Position numbers and translations under genes: made by a program
The notes under the pieces: model-generated
The model's database searches: none
Seen by the model: the letters and a program-made list of their open reading frames with translations, nothing else
What the model was told of the DNA's origin: nothing
Assembly: GCA_019455065.1 (NCBI GenBank)
Contig: JACFNC010000001.1
Span: 62,001-126,000 of the forward strand
DNA length: 64,000 nucleotides
Direction: 5' to 3'
Origin: Rhodospirillales bacterium
Lineage (GTDB): Bacteria > Pseudomonadota > Alphaproteobacteria > Rhodospirillales > Magnetospirillaceae
In this document: piece after piece, positions 34,568 through 44,311 of the stretch
How the letters are laid out: each line of letters starts with the position of its first letter
Position numbering within the stretch: the first letter of the stretch is position 1

Positions 34568-34783
34568 TCAGTCCCAGACCGGACGGCCGAGATAGAGGTC
34601 GTCGCGTTCGGTCAGAACGCCGGTGGTCGCGCCGGCCGCTGCCCCCGCGATCAGGCCGGGGGGGCCGAGCAGTACCCCGCCGGCGGCGCCGATTCCGGCC
34701 CCGGTCAGGCCGCGCTCGGTGCGGGTGTTTCCGCAGGCACCGACGAGTGCGACCAGGAGGGCGATGGCAAGATGGCGAAGCAT
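34568..34783 (-). CDS. Small glycine-zipper lipoprotein
   Basis: A 71-residue protein with a signal peptide and lipobox (ALLVALVGAC, Cys at about residue 17). A glycine-zipper segment follows (GLTGAGIGAAGGVLLGPPGL and IAGAAAGATTGVL). It should be anchored in the outer or inner membrane. It is the last of four minus-strand genes (CD-NTase-like, two RidA, this one), 59 bases after the second RidA gene. It converges with the DUF445 gene. Confidence 0.78.
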   Translation of the reverse strand: MLRHLAIALLVALVGACGNTRTERGLTGAGIGAAGGVLLGPPGLIAGAAAGATTGVLTERDDLYLGRPVWD

Positions 34784-34842
34784 GGGCGTCTCATGTGTGA
34801 GTGACAAACCCGACAACGCCACGATGCCTAGCTTGTTCCCGG

Positions 34843-35310
34843 CTAGGCGACTTCGAAAATTCCCTCGATCTCGACCGATGTCTGGAACGGCAGAGATTGT
34901 GCGCCGAGAACGGCGCGGGCATGACGGCCGGCCTCGCCGAACACCGCGATCAAGAGATCGGAGGCGCCGTCCATGACCGCATCGTGCTCGGTGAAACCGG
35001 GCGTGCTGGCCACGAACCCCAGCAGGCGCACGACCCGGGCGACCCGATCGAGGTTACCGTGACAGGCCGCGCGAAGCTCGGCGAGGAGGTTGAGGGCGGT
35101 AAGCCGGGCGGCGGCGTAGCCGTCTTCGACCGTGAGTTCCGCGCCGAGGCGGCCGGTGGAGAAGATCGTTCCGTCGCGCACCGGCCCCTGGCCCGAGACG
35201 AAGACGAGCTGGCCGCTGCGCACGAACGGCACGTAGGTCGCCACCGGGGCCATCGGCGCCGGCAGGACGAGACCGAGGCGCGCAAGGCGATCGGTGGCGG
35301 TCCCCGTCAT
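34843..35310 (-). CDS. RidA family protein, downstream copy
   Basis: A 155-residue YjgF/RidA protein. Members hydrolyse reactive enamine/imine intermediates from PLP enzymes, or have related roles. Recognisable parts are YVPFVRSGQLVFVSGQGP, VEDGYAAARLTALNLLAELR and EAGRHARAVLGAQSLPF. It is about half identical to the adjacent upstream copy and exactly as long, so it arose by tandem duplication. The start overlaps the upstream stop (ATGA). It is less canonical than its neighbour in the SGQG and C-terminal stretches. Confidence 0.9.
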   Translation of the reverse strand: MTGTATDRLARLGLVLPAPMAPVATYVPFVRSGQLVFVSGQGPVRDGTIFSTGRLGAELTVEDGYAAARLTALNLLAELRAACHGNLDRVARVVRLLGFVASTPGFTEHDAVMDGASDLLIAVFGEAGRHARAVLGAQSLPFQTSVEIEGIFEVA

Positions 35311-35774
35311 TCGATCTCGAAAACGCCTTCGACCTCGACGGCAACCCCGAGCGGCAGGGACGGGGCGCCGACCGCGGCCCGCGCATGGCGTCCGGCCTCG
35401 CCGAAAACCTCGACCATCAGGTCGGAGGCCCCGTTGACGACCTTCGGCTGGTCGGTGAAGTCGGGCGCGCAGTTGACGAAGCCGCCGAGCCGGACCACCC
35501 GCTTGATGCGGTCGAGGTCGCCCCCGCACGCCGCCTTGAGCTGGGTGAGCAGGTTCAGTCCGCACAGCCGGGCCGCCGCATATCCGTCCTCCACGGACAT
35601 CCCGTCGCCGAGGCGGCCAACATAGCGCGGCTTGCCGTCCTGTATGCCCACCTGGCCCGACACGAAGACGAGTTTGCCGCTGATCGCCCAGGGGACGTAG
35701 TTGGCGACGGGCGCCGTGGCAGCCGGCAGGGTGATGCCGAGTTCCGCCAGCCGGGCCTCGATCCTTCCGCTCAT
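35307..35774 (-). CDS. RidA family protein, upstream copy
   Basis: A 155-residue RidA protein of the long-type subgroup common in alphaproteobacteria. It has YVPWAISGKLVFVSGQVGIQ, GGFVNCAPDFTDQPKVVNGA and EAGRHARAAVGAPSLPLGVA with the conserved Arg. AAGGAG precedes the ATG. It lies 28 bases after the CD-NTase-like gene and overlaps the second RidA gene, so all are probably one transcript. Confidence 0.92.
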   Translation of the reverse strand: MSGRIEARLAELGITLPAATAPVANYVPWAISGKLVFVSGQVGIQDGKPRYVGRLGDGMSVEDGYAAARLCGLNLLTQLKAACGGDLDRIKRVVRLGGFVNCAPDFTDQPKVVNGASDLMVEVFGEAGRHARAAVGAPSLPLGVAVEVEGVFEIE

Positions 35775-35802
35775 TCCATTCTCCTTGCGTGTTTGCCGCA
35801 GA

Positions 35803-36642
35803 CTACCCCAGGAGGCGGCGGGAGTTCCAGGGGGCGGCGGGGGCGGGAAACGCCGATCCCAATAGCCGACGCCATTCCTCGGTCGCGGCGGCATGGTCTC
35901 CCGCGGCCGAGGCGCGCTGAGCGAGCACGCAGCGCCAATACGCCGCCTCGGCGGCCCCGTGCCAGGCAGCGTCGATTTCGAGGCGTGCGCGGCCCCCCGG
36001 CAGTTCCAGGCGACAGGGCGTGAATCGCCGGCTCCAAACGAAGAATTCGGTCAGCGCGGCAACGAAGTCGCCCGGCACCGGGGCTTCTTGCGTAACGAAT
36101 TCGCGAACGAGGTTTTCCAGCTCGAAAGAGGCGAGGGCGACGGCGTTGGCGTCCCGCCACGCCCGCAGGAGCATGAGCAGTCGCGTCGCGAGGCCGCCGC
36201 CCAGCCCATCGATCAGGCGCAACGCCGCCACCTCGGCCGCCGGGTTGCTGGCGCGCCAGCGGCCGGCGACCGGGATCAGGTAGGCGTTGCCATGTTCGAG
36301 GGCCGGCAATATGCGGACCCGGCCGCCGGCCAAGCAGACGGCGTCGCCGGAATCTTCGCCGGCGACTGCCAGGGCCACCTCGGCGAGCGCCGACGCCGGG
36401 GTAGGGTAGCGGCGCGGCAGCAGGTAGATAAGGTCGACCGGGGGTAGGGGGCGCGTGGCGGTACGCTTGCCAATCGAACCAACCACCAGGAAATCCGGAC
36501 CGGTGGAGGAGACATCTGGTCGAAAATGTGCGCGCAGCGCCGCCCCCGCCGTGGCTGCCGTCTCGCGGGCGGCGGCCAGTTCCTCGGGCGAGGGGTGGAG
36601 CTGGGCGAGAAAGACAGCGAACTGTTCGGCCACCGAATCCAT
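35803..36642 (-). CDS. CD-NTase-like nucleotidyltransferase with degenerate active site
   Basis: A 279-residue protein with the cGAS/DncV-like (SMODS) layout. The G-S motif is at 55-56 (VVGSIGKRT) and the metal motif region is RPLPPVDLIYLLP. The OAS-C-like half has ILPALEHGNAYLIPVAGRW, ASNPAAEV, LMLLRAWRDANAVALASFEL and ENLVREF. In active enzymes the metal motif is DxD, but here the first position is P68 and only D70 remains. The third carboxylate, expected two or three residues before PAL, is R110. Cyclic-nucleotide synthesis is therefore doubtful, and a binding or regulatory role is possible. No Cap effector is adjacent. Two RidA genes follow on the same strand. Confidence 0.75.
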   Translation of the reverse strand: MDSVAEQFAVFLAQLHPSPEELAAARETAATAGAALRAHFRPDVSSTGPDFLVVGSIGKRTATRPLPPVDLIYLLPRRYPTPASALAEVALAVAGEDSGDAVCLAGGRVRILPALEHGNAYLIPVAGRWRASNPAAEVAALRLIDGLGGGLATRLLMLLRAWRDANAVALASFELENLVREFVTQEAPVPGDFVAALTEFFVWSRRFTPCRLELPGGRARLEIDAAWHGAAEAAYWRCVLAQRASAAGDHAAATEEWRRLLGSAFPAPAAPWNSRRLLG

Positions 36643-36696
36643 CGACCCGCATCGTACGGCAAGGGCCGGGGATTCACCACGGTCCCGGTCCTACTT

Positions 36697-36867
36697 GTGC
36701 GTAATAGCCACCACTCCTACGATAGCCACGCTGATGATCTTGGCGGGACGACGGTATACCGGACGATCGCCAGCTGCCCGGGCGCCGCCATCTTCTTCCT
36801 GGCGCAGAACTACCCGCAGAGCGTCTATTTCGTGATCGCAGGGATATTGCTGGAGAAACGCGGATGA
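36697..36867 (+). CDS. Possible small membrane peptide upstream of hydrolase
   Basis: An open frame of 56 codons from a GTG. Its 3-prime half has strongly coding-like third positions and encodes a hydrophobic end (AAIFFLAQNYPQSVYFVIAG). The stop overlaps the start of the next gene as ATGA. No ribosome site is visible and the N-terminal half is unconvincing, so the true start may differ or the frame may be untranslated. Confidence 0.3.
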   Translation: MRNSHHSYDSHADDLGGTTVYRTIASCPGAAIFFLAQNYPQSVYFVIAGILLEKRG

Positions 36868-37700
36868 CCGGAACGTCGAACTATGTGACCTGCCTAAACC
36901 GCGAAATCCATTTCATGGAGTGGGGGGCCGGCAATCCGGAGACCGTTGTGATGTGGCACGGGCTGGCGCGCACCGGCCGAGACTTTGATGATATCGCCCG
37001 CGAACTGGCCGGCCGCTACCGCGTGTTGTGTCCGGACACCATCGGGCGCGGCTTGAGCCAATGGAGCCCGGAGCCGGACAAGGAATACGGTCTGGAGTTC
37101 TACATCCGCCTTGCACACGACTTCGTGGACCGCCTTGGGGTTGGGTCAATGCGCTGGGTGGGGACATCGATGGGCGGCGCCATCGGCATGGTGGCGGCGG
37201 CCGGACCGCTGAAGCAGCGCATCACCCACCTCGTCCTCAACGACATCGGGCCGACGCTTGCGGAGCCCGCGGTGGCGCGCATTCGTACCTATGCCGGCGC
37301 GCCGGCGCGCTTCGCCACGATGACCGAGCTGGAGACGTATTTCCGCACCGTCTACCAGCCCTTTGGGAGCCTCAGCGCTGACCAGTGGCGACGATTGACC
37401 GAGACCTCCTATCGGCGCACCGAGGATGGCATGGTGACACCGCATTACGACCCGCAGATCACGCGGCAGTTCATCGAGCATCCGGGCGATTACGACCTCT
37501 GGCCGTTCTACGAGGCGATAAGCGCGCCGACGCTGTGCCTCAGGGGCGAGCACTCGGATCTTCTGTTGCCCGAGGTCGCCGAGGCGATGACCAGGCGGTG
37601 GCCCCGTTGCCGGCTCGAGGTGATTGCCGGCTGCGGCCATGCACCGGCGCTCAACACCCGCGAACAGATTGGGTTGGTGCGGCATTTCCTCGAGAACTGA
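36864..37700 (+). CDS. Alpha/beta hydrolase
   Basis: A 278-residue hydrolase. The oxyanion stretch is VMWHGLARTGRDFDD, the nucleophile is S102 in WVGTSMGGAIGMVAA, the acid is in RGEHSDLL and the His is in GCGHAPALN. It resembles the family of aromatic meta-cleavage and haloalkane-type hydrolases, but the substrate is not clear. The start overlaps the stop of a possible small membrane peptide (ATGA). Confidence 0.88.
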   Translation: MTGTSNYVTCLNREIHFMEWGAGNPETVVMWHGLARTGRDFDDIARELAGRYRVLCPDTIGRGLSQWSPEPDKEYGLEFYIRLAHDFVDRLGVGSMRWVGTSMGGAIGMVAAAGPLKQRITHLVLNDIGPTLAEPAVARIRTYAGAPARFATMTELETYFRTVYQPFGSLSADQWRRLTETSYRRTEDGMVTPHYDPQITRQFIEHPGDYDLWPFYEAISAPTLCLRGEHSDLLLPEVAEAMTRRWPRCRLEVIAGCGHAPALNTREQIGLVRHFLEN

Positions 37701-37883
37701 ATGCCTGCAAAATAGGCGGACCGGCAGGTGTGATTAATCCGTAGGCACTCACCCTGCAATTGCTCGTGCACGGCGCTCGATAACAAATTGATAATACGTG
37801 CCTTTACCCTTTTGGCGCGGAGGTTGCTGATTACCCGTCGGGGGATCACAGGATCTCTCCTGAACATCTCGATGGGGACGAAC

Positions 37884-38618
37884 ATGACACGTACCGCACC
37901 CATGCTGGCCATCGCCGGCCTTCTCGCTACCACCACGCTTGCCAACGCCGCCGACGATGCCGGCCGGATACCGGGGGCGTTCTCTGCCAGCATCGCCTTT
38001 GCCTCTGACTACGTATTTCGCGGCATCTCGCAGACGGGAAGCAATGCCGCCGTGCAGGGCGGGATCGACTGGGCGCATGACAGCGGGGTTCATCTCGGAG
38101 TGTGGGGATCAAATGTCGACTTCGGAACCGACGCCGGCACCGAGGTCGATTGGGTGGCGGGCTATGCCGGCCAGATCGGCGATGTCGCCTACGATCTCAA
38201 ACTCACCTACTACAGTTATCCCGGCGCTTCGAACAGCCTCGACTACGACTTCTGGGAGGCCGCTCTGGTGCTCGGCTACGACCTCGGCCCGGCATCCCTC
38301 GGCGTCGCCTATAACTACTCGCCCGCATTCTTCGGAGGCAGCGGGCAGGCGCACTACGTCAGTGGCAGCGTTGCCGTTGCGGTGCCGGAGTTTCCCCTGG
38401 GGCTGACGTTGTCGGCGGGGATCGGCCGCCAGTTCATCGAAGACAATGCGACCTGGGGCACCCCCGACCTTACGGATTGGAGAGTGGGTGCCGCAGGCCG
38501 GGTCGAAGGCTTCGACCTGGCTCTGACTTACACCGATACCGACCTCGCCAGTGCCGATTGTGGCGGCAGCAATCTCTGTGAGGGGCGCTTCGTCTTCGCT
38601 GTGAGCCGCGCCTTCTGA
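37884..38618 (+). CDS. TorF family putative porin
   Basis: A 244-residue outer membrane protein of the TIGR02001 type. A signal peptide of about 23 residues ends in TTLANA. The first strand region carries the family's FASDYVFRGISQTGSNAAVQG signature in two parts. The rest is beta-rich with alternating aromatic residues and ends in Phe (FAVSRAF), as expected for outer membrane insertion. The ATG at 37884 has GGGGA at a good distance; another ATG is four codons upstream. Confidence 0.87.
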   Translation: MTRTAPMLAIAGLLATTTLANAADDAGRIPGAFSASIAFASDYVFRGISQTGSNAAVQGGIDWAHDSGVHLGVWGSNVDFGTDAGTEVDWVAGYAGQIGDVAYDLKLTYYSYPGASNSLDYDFWEAALVLGYDLGPASLGVAYNYSPAFFGGSGQAHYVSGSVAVAVPEFPLGLTLSAGIGRQFIEDNATWGTPDLTDWRVGAAGRVEGFDLALTYTDTDLASADCGGSNLCEGRFVFAVSRAF

Positions 38619-38686
38619 GCGAGCGGGTGGCGGCGCCGGAACGGCCCGCCGCCCGACACTCGGATACCCGCAGTCGGGATAGCGAC

Positions 38687-38721
38687 TTACCTCTTGCGGA
38701 GTAGGAGGCCATTTACCTCTT
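38687..38721 (+). promoter_or_regulatory. Direct repeat TTACCTCTT in the ftsH leader
   Basis: The 9-base word TTACCTCTT occurs at 38687-38695 and 38713-38721, 26 bases apart start to start, in the 169-base gap before ftsH. The second copy can also form a small stem with the following GGAGGT. It could be an operator, but no regulator is known. Confidence 0.3.
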
Positions 38722-38787
38722 CTTACGGAGGTCGCGCTTGCCCTATTCACTGGCTGCTCAGCTTGAAGAATCAGGGACGGGATCGCC

Positions 38788-40638
<1,851 letters not shown>

Positions 40639-40647
40639 TATCCGGCC

Positions 40648-40833
40648 TTAATTGCGCGGCGCCTCCTCGACCTCGATTCGACCGATGCACTCGCGCCATC
40701 CCCGTCCCACCCACTGCAACGCCTCGAGCATGGCGTCGCCCGGATTGGTGGCGATCAGGTTCTGATGCGGGGCGGAGCGCCCGTCGGTGGCGTGGATGGT
40801 CACTCGGTAGAGGCGCATGGCGTGGTTCGCCAT
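40648..40833 (-). CDS. Small hypothetical protein
   Basis: A 61-residue protein not recognised as a family. It has a beta-rich start (RLYRVTIHATDGRSAPHQNL) and a helical, acidic end (AMLEALQWVGRGWRECIGRI). It could be a small ferredoxin-fold-like domain. GGGAG lies nine bases upstream of the ATG. It converges on ftsH. Confidence 0.6.
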   Translation of the reverse strand: MANHAMRLYRVTIHATDGRSAPHQNLIATNPGDAMLEALQWVGRGWRECIGRIEVEEAPRN

Positions 40834-40980
40834 TCTGCCGGCTCCCTCCCTTGGCGATCTCCGGGATCGCGCTTCTCTTGGCCACCCGGGCTACCGAGCG
40901 CCCGGGACGTCATAAGAGTATTGGAAGGGGGTGGAATGGCGGCCGAAGCTTTGGGGGAGGGTGGCCGCGCAGACGAAGGC

Positions 40981-41004
40981 GGGGCCAACCGGAGGGCTGG
41001 CCCC
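40981..41004 (-). terminator. Stem-loop after small gene at 41023
   Basis: GGGGCCA pairs with TGGCCCC, with two further inner pairs and a GGAG loop, 18 bases past the stop of the minus-strand gene. There is no T-run. The rest of the 189-base gap (40834-41022) holds nothing I recognise. Confidence 0.45.
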
Positions 41005-41022
41005 TGAAAACCTTCGGGTAAT

Positions 41023-41235
41023 TCAGCAGGTGAGGGGGGCGTAGGTCCAGTCGCACCCGGGATCGTTGGCGGCGAACCGGGATACCAGGTTGCGGACGTG
41101 CACGGGCTCGGAGTTGACGATCAGAAACGGGCGGCCGTCCTGGTAAACCATGTAGTTCCGAAAGGCGCGGCGCGGCTTGAACGAGGCCTGCTCGGTGAAG
41201 TCGTGATCGTGCTGGGGGGCGGGTGTGGCGACCAT
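41023..41235 (-). CDS. Small hypothetical protein
   Basis: A 70-residue protein of unknown family with a His/Asp-rich start (ATPAPQHDHDFTEQ) and a compact core (RNYMVYQDGRPFLIVNSEPV). The ATG at 41235 has AAGGA at a suitable distance; an in-frame ATG 14 codons upstream (41277) is the alternative. It stands alone between ftsH and dadA. Confidence 0.6.
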   Translation of the reverse strand: MVATPAPQHDHDFTEQASFKPRRAFRNYMVYQDGRPFLIVNSEPVHVRNLVSRFAANDPGCDWTYAPLTC

Positions 41236-41377
41236 ATTCGCTGTATCCTTGCATTCTGCGGGGGCGGTCATGGCCATCGCCTGATGGCGTACGGCTGAAT
41301 AGGTATCCGCCCACCGGCCACATTTCCAGCAGTAAGTAGAGGGATACCCCGCGTGCGCCGGGCTCTTCCCGAATGGG

Positions 41378-42631
41378 TTAGAAACGGCCTAGCCCCAGCC
41401 CTTCCATCTCGATTTCCGGCGCGCGCTCGGAAACGAGGTCGGCGATGATCCGGCCGGATCCGCAACTCATCGTCCATCCCAGGGTGCCGTGGCCGGTGTT
41501 GAGGAACAGGTTTGCGATGGGTGCTGGGCCGATGATCGGCACGCTGTCCGGGGTGACGGGCCGCAGACCCGCCCAGAGCCGGGCCCGGTCGTAGTCGCCG
41601 ATGCCGGGAAACAACTCGCGCGCCCGTTTCACCACGGCCCCGGCCCGGACCGCATTCAACGACGAATCATGGCCGGCGAGCTCGGCGGTTCCGGCGATGC
41701 GCAGGCGTTCGCCGAGGCGGCTGTAGACGAGCTTGAACTCGTCGTCGGTAATGCTGACGGTAGGGGCGGCGTCAGGGTTGTCCACGCCTACCGTGGCCGA
41801 ATAGCCCTTGGCGGGATAAATGGGAAGGCGGATGCCGAGTGTCCGCGTCAACAAGGGACTGTAGCTTCCAAGGCACAGAACGTACCGATCGGCCGTCAGG
41901 CGCCCCCGATCTATTTCGACCCCCACAATTCGGCCGCCATCCATGAGAAAGCCCTTGATGCCGGTGTCGTAGCGGAAGGTGACGCCGCGTCCGGCCGCGA
42001 GCGCCGCCAGGGCCGCGGTGAACTGGTGGGCGTCTCCGCTCTCGTCCTCGGGGCTGAACAGGCCGCCGGCGAGCCGGCCGGCGATGGGGGCGAGCGCCGG
42101 CTCGACTTCGACGCACTCTGTGGGCGTCACTTCGTGGCGATGAAGGCCGTGCCGCCGCATGATCTCGGCGGCCCCGACCGCGTGGGCGAATTCCTTCGGG
42201 TCGCGGTAGATGTGCAGAATGCCCCGGCAGCGATGGTCGTATTCGATGCCCGTCTCGCCCCTGAGTTCGCCGAGGACGCGCCGCGAGTAAAGGGCCACCC
42301 GCAGGATGCGTTCGGTGTTCATCGCCGCTCGCCCCGGCGTGCAGTTGCGCAGGAAGCGCAAGCCCCACGACCACAGGGCCGGATCGTAGCGGCGCCAGCG
42401 GAAGATCAACGGCGCGTCCTCATGGCCGAGCCAGCGCAGGGCTCTCGCCGGGGTCGCGGGATTTGCCCAAGGTTCTGCATGGCTGGCCGAGATCTGCCCG
42501 CCATTGGCGAAGCTGGTTTCGAGGCCGGCTCCCGGCTGCCGGTCGACCACCGTCACGTCGTGGCCGGCCCTGGCCAGAAACCAGGCGCTGGTCACGCCGA
42601 CAACGCCGGCTCCCAAAACCAATACCCTCAC
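41378..42631 (-). CDS. dadA: D-amino acid dehydrogenase, FAD-dependent
   Basis: A 417-residue flavoprotein that oxidises D-amino acids to 2-oxoacids and passes electrons to the respiratory chain. The FAD motif is VLVLGAGVVGVTSAWFLARA at the N-terminus. The family signatures SFANGGQISASHAEPWANP and LNTGHGTLGWTMSCGSGR are present. It starts at a GTG with AGGAG nine bases upstream. It is usually paired with an alanine racemase, but none is present here. Confidence 0.92.
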   Translation of the reverse strand: MRVLVLGAGVVGVTSAWFLARAGHDVTVVDRQPGAGLETSFANGGQISASHAEPWANPATPARALRWLGHEDAPLIFRWRRYDPALWSWGLRFLRNCTPGRAAMNTERILRVALYSRRVLGELRGETGIEYDHRCRGILHIYRDPKEFAHAVGAAEIMRRHGLHRHEVTPTECVEVEPALAPIAGRLAGGLFSPEDESGDAHQFTAALAALAAGRGVTFRYDTGIKGFLMDGGRIVGVEIDRGRLTADRYVLCLGSYSPLLTRTLGIRLPIYPAKGYSATVGVDNPDAAPTVSITDDEFKLVYSRLGERLRIAGTAELAGHDSSLNAVRAGAVVKRARELFPGIGDYDRARLWAGLRPVTPDSVPIIGPAPIANLFLNTGHGTLGWTMSCGSGRIIADLVSERAPEIEMEGLGLGRF

Positions 42632-42777
42632 GTTGTCGGCTCCTCGATGTCCCGCCGGTCTTATATCGGCGCACGGCCGGCGCGAAAAGGGTGCATCACC
42701 ATGGCGCAACCAAGCGGCTGTTGCATTCCCTGCCGCCCGGTCTACCCTTGCGGGGTAGGCAGCAGTTGGATTGGCCC

Positions 42778-44253
42778 ATGAGCGGCGCGGCAGCGAACCA
42801 GCTTCTCACGACCGATGAGATGTCCCGGGCGGATCGGGCCGCGATCGCCGGCGGCGTTCCCGGGGAGCGGCTGATGGAGGCGGCGGGATGGGCCGTCGCC
42901 CGAGAAATCCGCAGGCGGTGGACGCGCCGGCCGGTGACGGTGCTTTGCGGTCCCGGCAACAATGGCGGTGACGGTTTCGTGGTCGCGCGGCTGCTTCGGC
43001 GATCGGGGTGGCCGGTGAGGGTGGCCCTGCTTGGAAGCGCCGACCGTCTGAAGGGTGATGCCGCCCTCAACCATGCCCGCTGGCGTGGTCCGGTCGAAGC
43101 CGCGCGGCTCGAGGCGTTGGATGGGGCCGGGCTGGTGGTGGATGCGCTTTTCGGTGCCGGGCTGGCGCGGCCGCTCGACGGCGACGCGCTGGCTCTGGTC
43201 GGCGAGATCAACCGCCGCCGGCTTGCCTGTGTGGCGGTGGACGTGCCGAGCGGCGTTGAGGGGAACACGGGTGCGGTGATGGGCGAGGCCCCGCGCTGTG
43301 CCCTGACCGTCACCTTCTTTCGCAAAAAACCGGCGCATTGCTTGGACCCCGGCCGAGTACTTTGCGGTGACGTCGTGGTGGCCGATATCGGCATTCCGGC
43401 GCAGGTATTGGAACAGATAACCGGGGCGGTCTGGGAGAATGCTGCGGCCTTGTGGCTGGAGCGGCTGCCCCGGCCATCGGCGACGGGGCATAAGTACGAC
43501 CGCGGCCACGCGCTGATCGTCGCGGGACCGGCGAGCGGCGCGGCGCGGCTGGCGGCGCGGGCGGCGCGGCGCATCGGCGCCGGTCTGGTGACCGTCGCGG
43601 CGCCGGCATCGGTTCTGCCGGTGGTCGCCGGCGACATGCCGGGCAATCTGACCGCCGACCTCGACGCCTACGATGGCCTGCTTGCGGACCGACGCCGCAA
43701 CGCGGTTCTGATCGGCCCCGGGGCCGGGACCGGCGAAGAGACGCGCCGACGCGCGCTGGCGGCGTTGGCCGCCGGCAAGGCTTGCGTGCTGGATGCCGAC
43801 GCCCTCACCAGCTTCTCCGAAAACCCGCAGAGTCTGTTCGCGGCACTTGGGCCGGACTGCGTGCTTACCCCGCATGACGGCGAGTTCGCGCGCCTGTTCG
43901 GGTCGACGGGTGATCGGCTGTCCCGGGCGCGCGTGGCGGCCCAGGACAGCGGTGCGGTGGTGCTGCTGAAGGGTCCCGACACCGTGATCGCGGCTCCCGA
44001 TGGGCGTGCGGCCATCAACACCAACGCGCCGGCCCATCTGGCGACGGCCGGGACCGGAGACGTGCTGGCGGGAATGATCGTAGGCCTTCTCGCGCAAGGG
44101 ATGGGGGCGTTCCCCGCCGCTTGCGCCGCGGCATGGATGCACGGCGCGGCGGCTGACGCCGTCGGGCGCGGCCTCATAGCCGAGGATCTACCCGAAGTAC
44201 TGCCCAGTGTGCTGAAGGCCTTAGACTCCGGCGCGACCGCACACCCCGATTGA
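42778..44253 (+). CDS. nnr: Bifunctional NAD(P)H-hydrate epimerase/dehydratase
   Basis: A 491-residue fusion that repairs damaged NAD(P)H. The N-terminal YjeF epimerase domain has LCGPGNNGGDGFVVARLLRR and VDALFGAGLARPL. The C-terminal ribokinase-like dehydratase domain has LTPHDGEFARLFG and ATAGTGDVLAGMIVGLLAQG. Order and length match bacterial Nnr. No clear ribosome site is seen at the chosen ATG. Confidence 0.93.
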   Translation: MSGAAANQLLTTDEMSRADRAAIAGGVPGERLMEAAGWAVAREIRRRWTRRPVTVLCGPGNNGGDGFVVARLLRRSGWPVRVALLGSADRLKGDAALNHARWRGPVEAARLEALDGAGLVVDALFGAGLARPLDGDALALVGEINRRRLACVAVDVPSGVEGNTGAVMGEAPRCALTVTFFRKKPAHCLDPGRVLCGDVVVADIGIPAQVLEQITGAVWENAAALWLERLPRPSATGHKYDRGHALIVAGPASGAARLAARAARRIGAGLVTVAAPASVLPVVAGDMPGNLTADLDAYDGLLADRRRNAVLIGPGAGTGEETRRRALAALAAGKACVLDADALTSFSENPQSLFAALGPDCVLTPHDGEFARLFGSTGDRLSRARVAAQDSGAVVLLKGPDTVIAAPDGRAAINTNAPAHLATAGTGDVLAGMIVGLLAQGMGAFPAACAAAWMHGAAADAVGRGLIAEDLPEVLPSVLKALDSGATAHPD

Positions 44254-44311
44254 CGGGATTGCCGCCCTCTTTGCCAAGCACCCATCATGATCGTAGGCCA
44301 GGAGCCCCGCC

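Noticed and set aside
36455-36835. Alternative open frame in the gap before the hydrolase at 36864
   Set aside because: Its codons are Arg/Ser/Ala-rich without third-position bias; most of it lies antisense to the CD-NTase-like gene.
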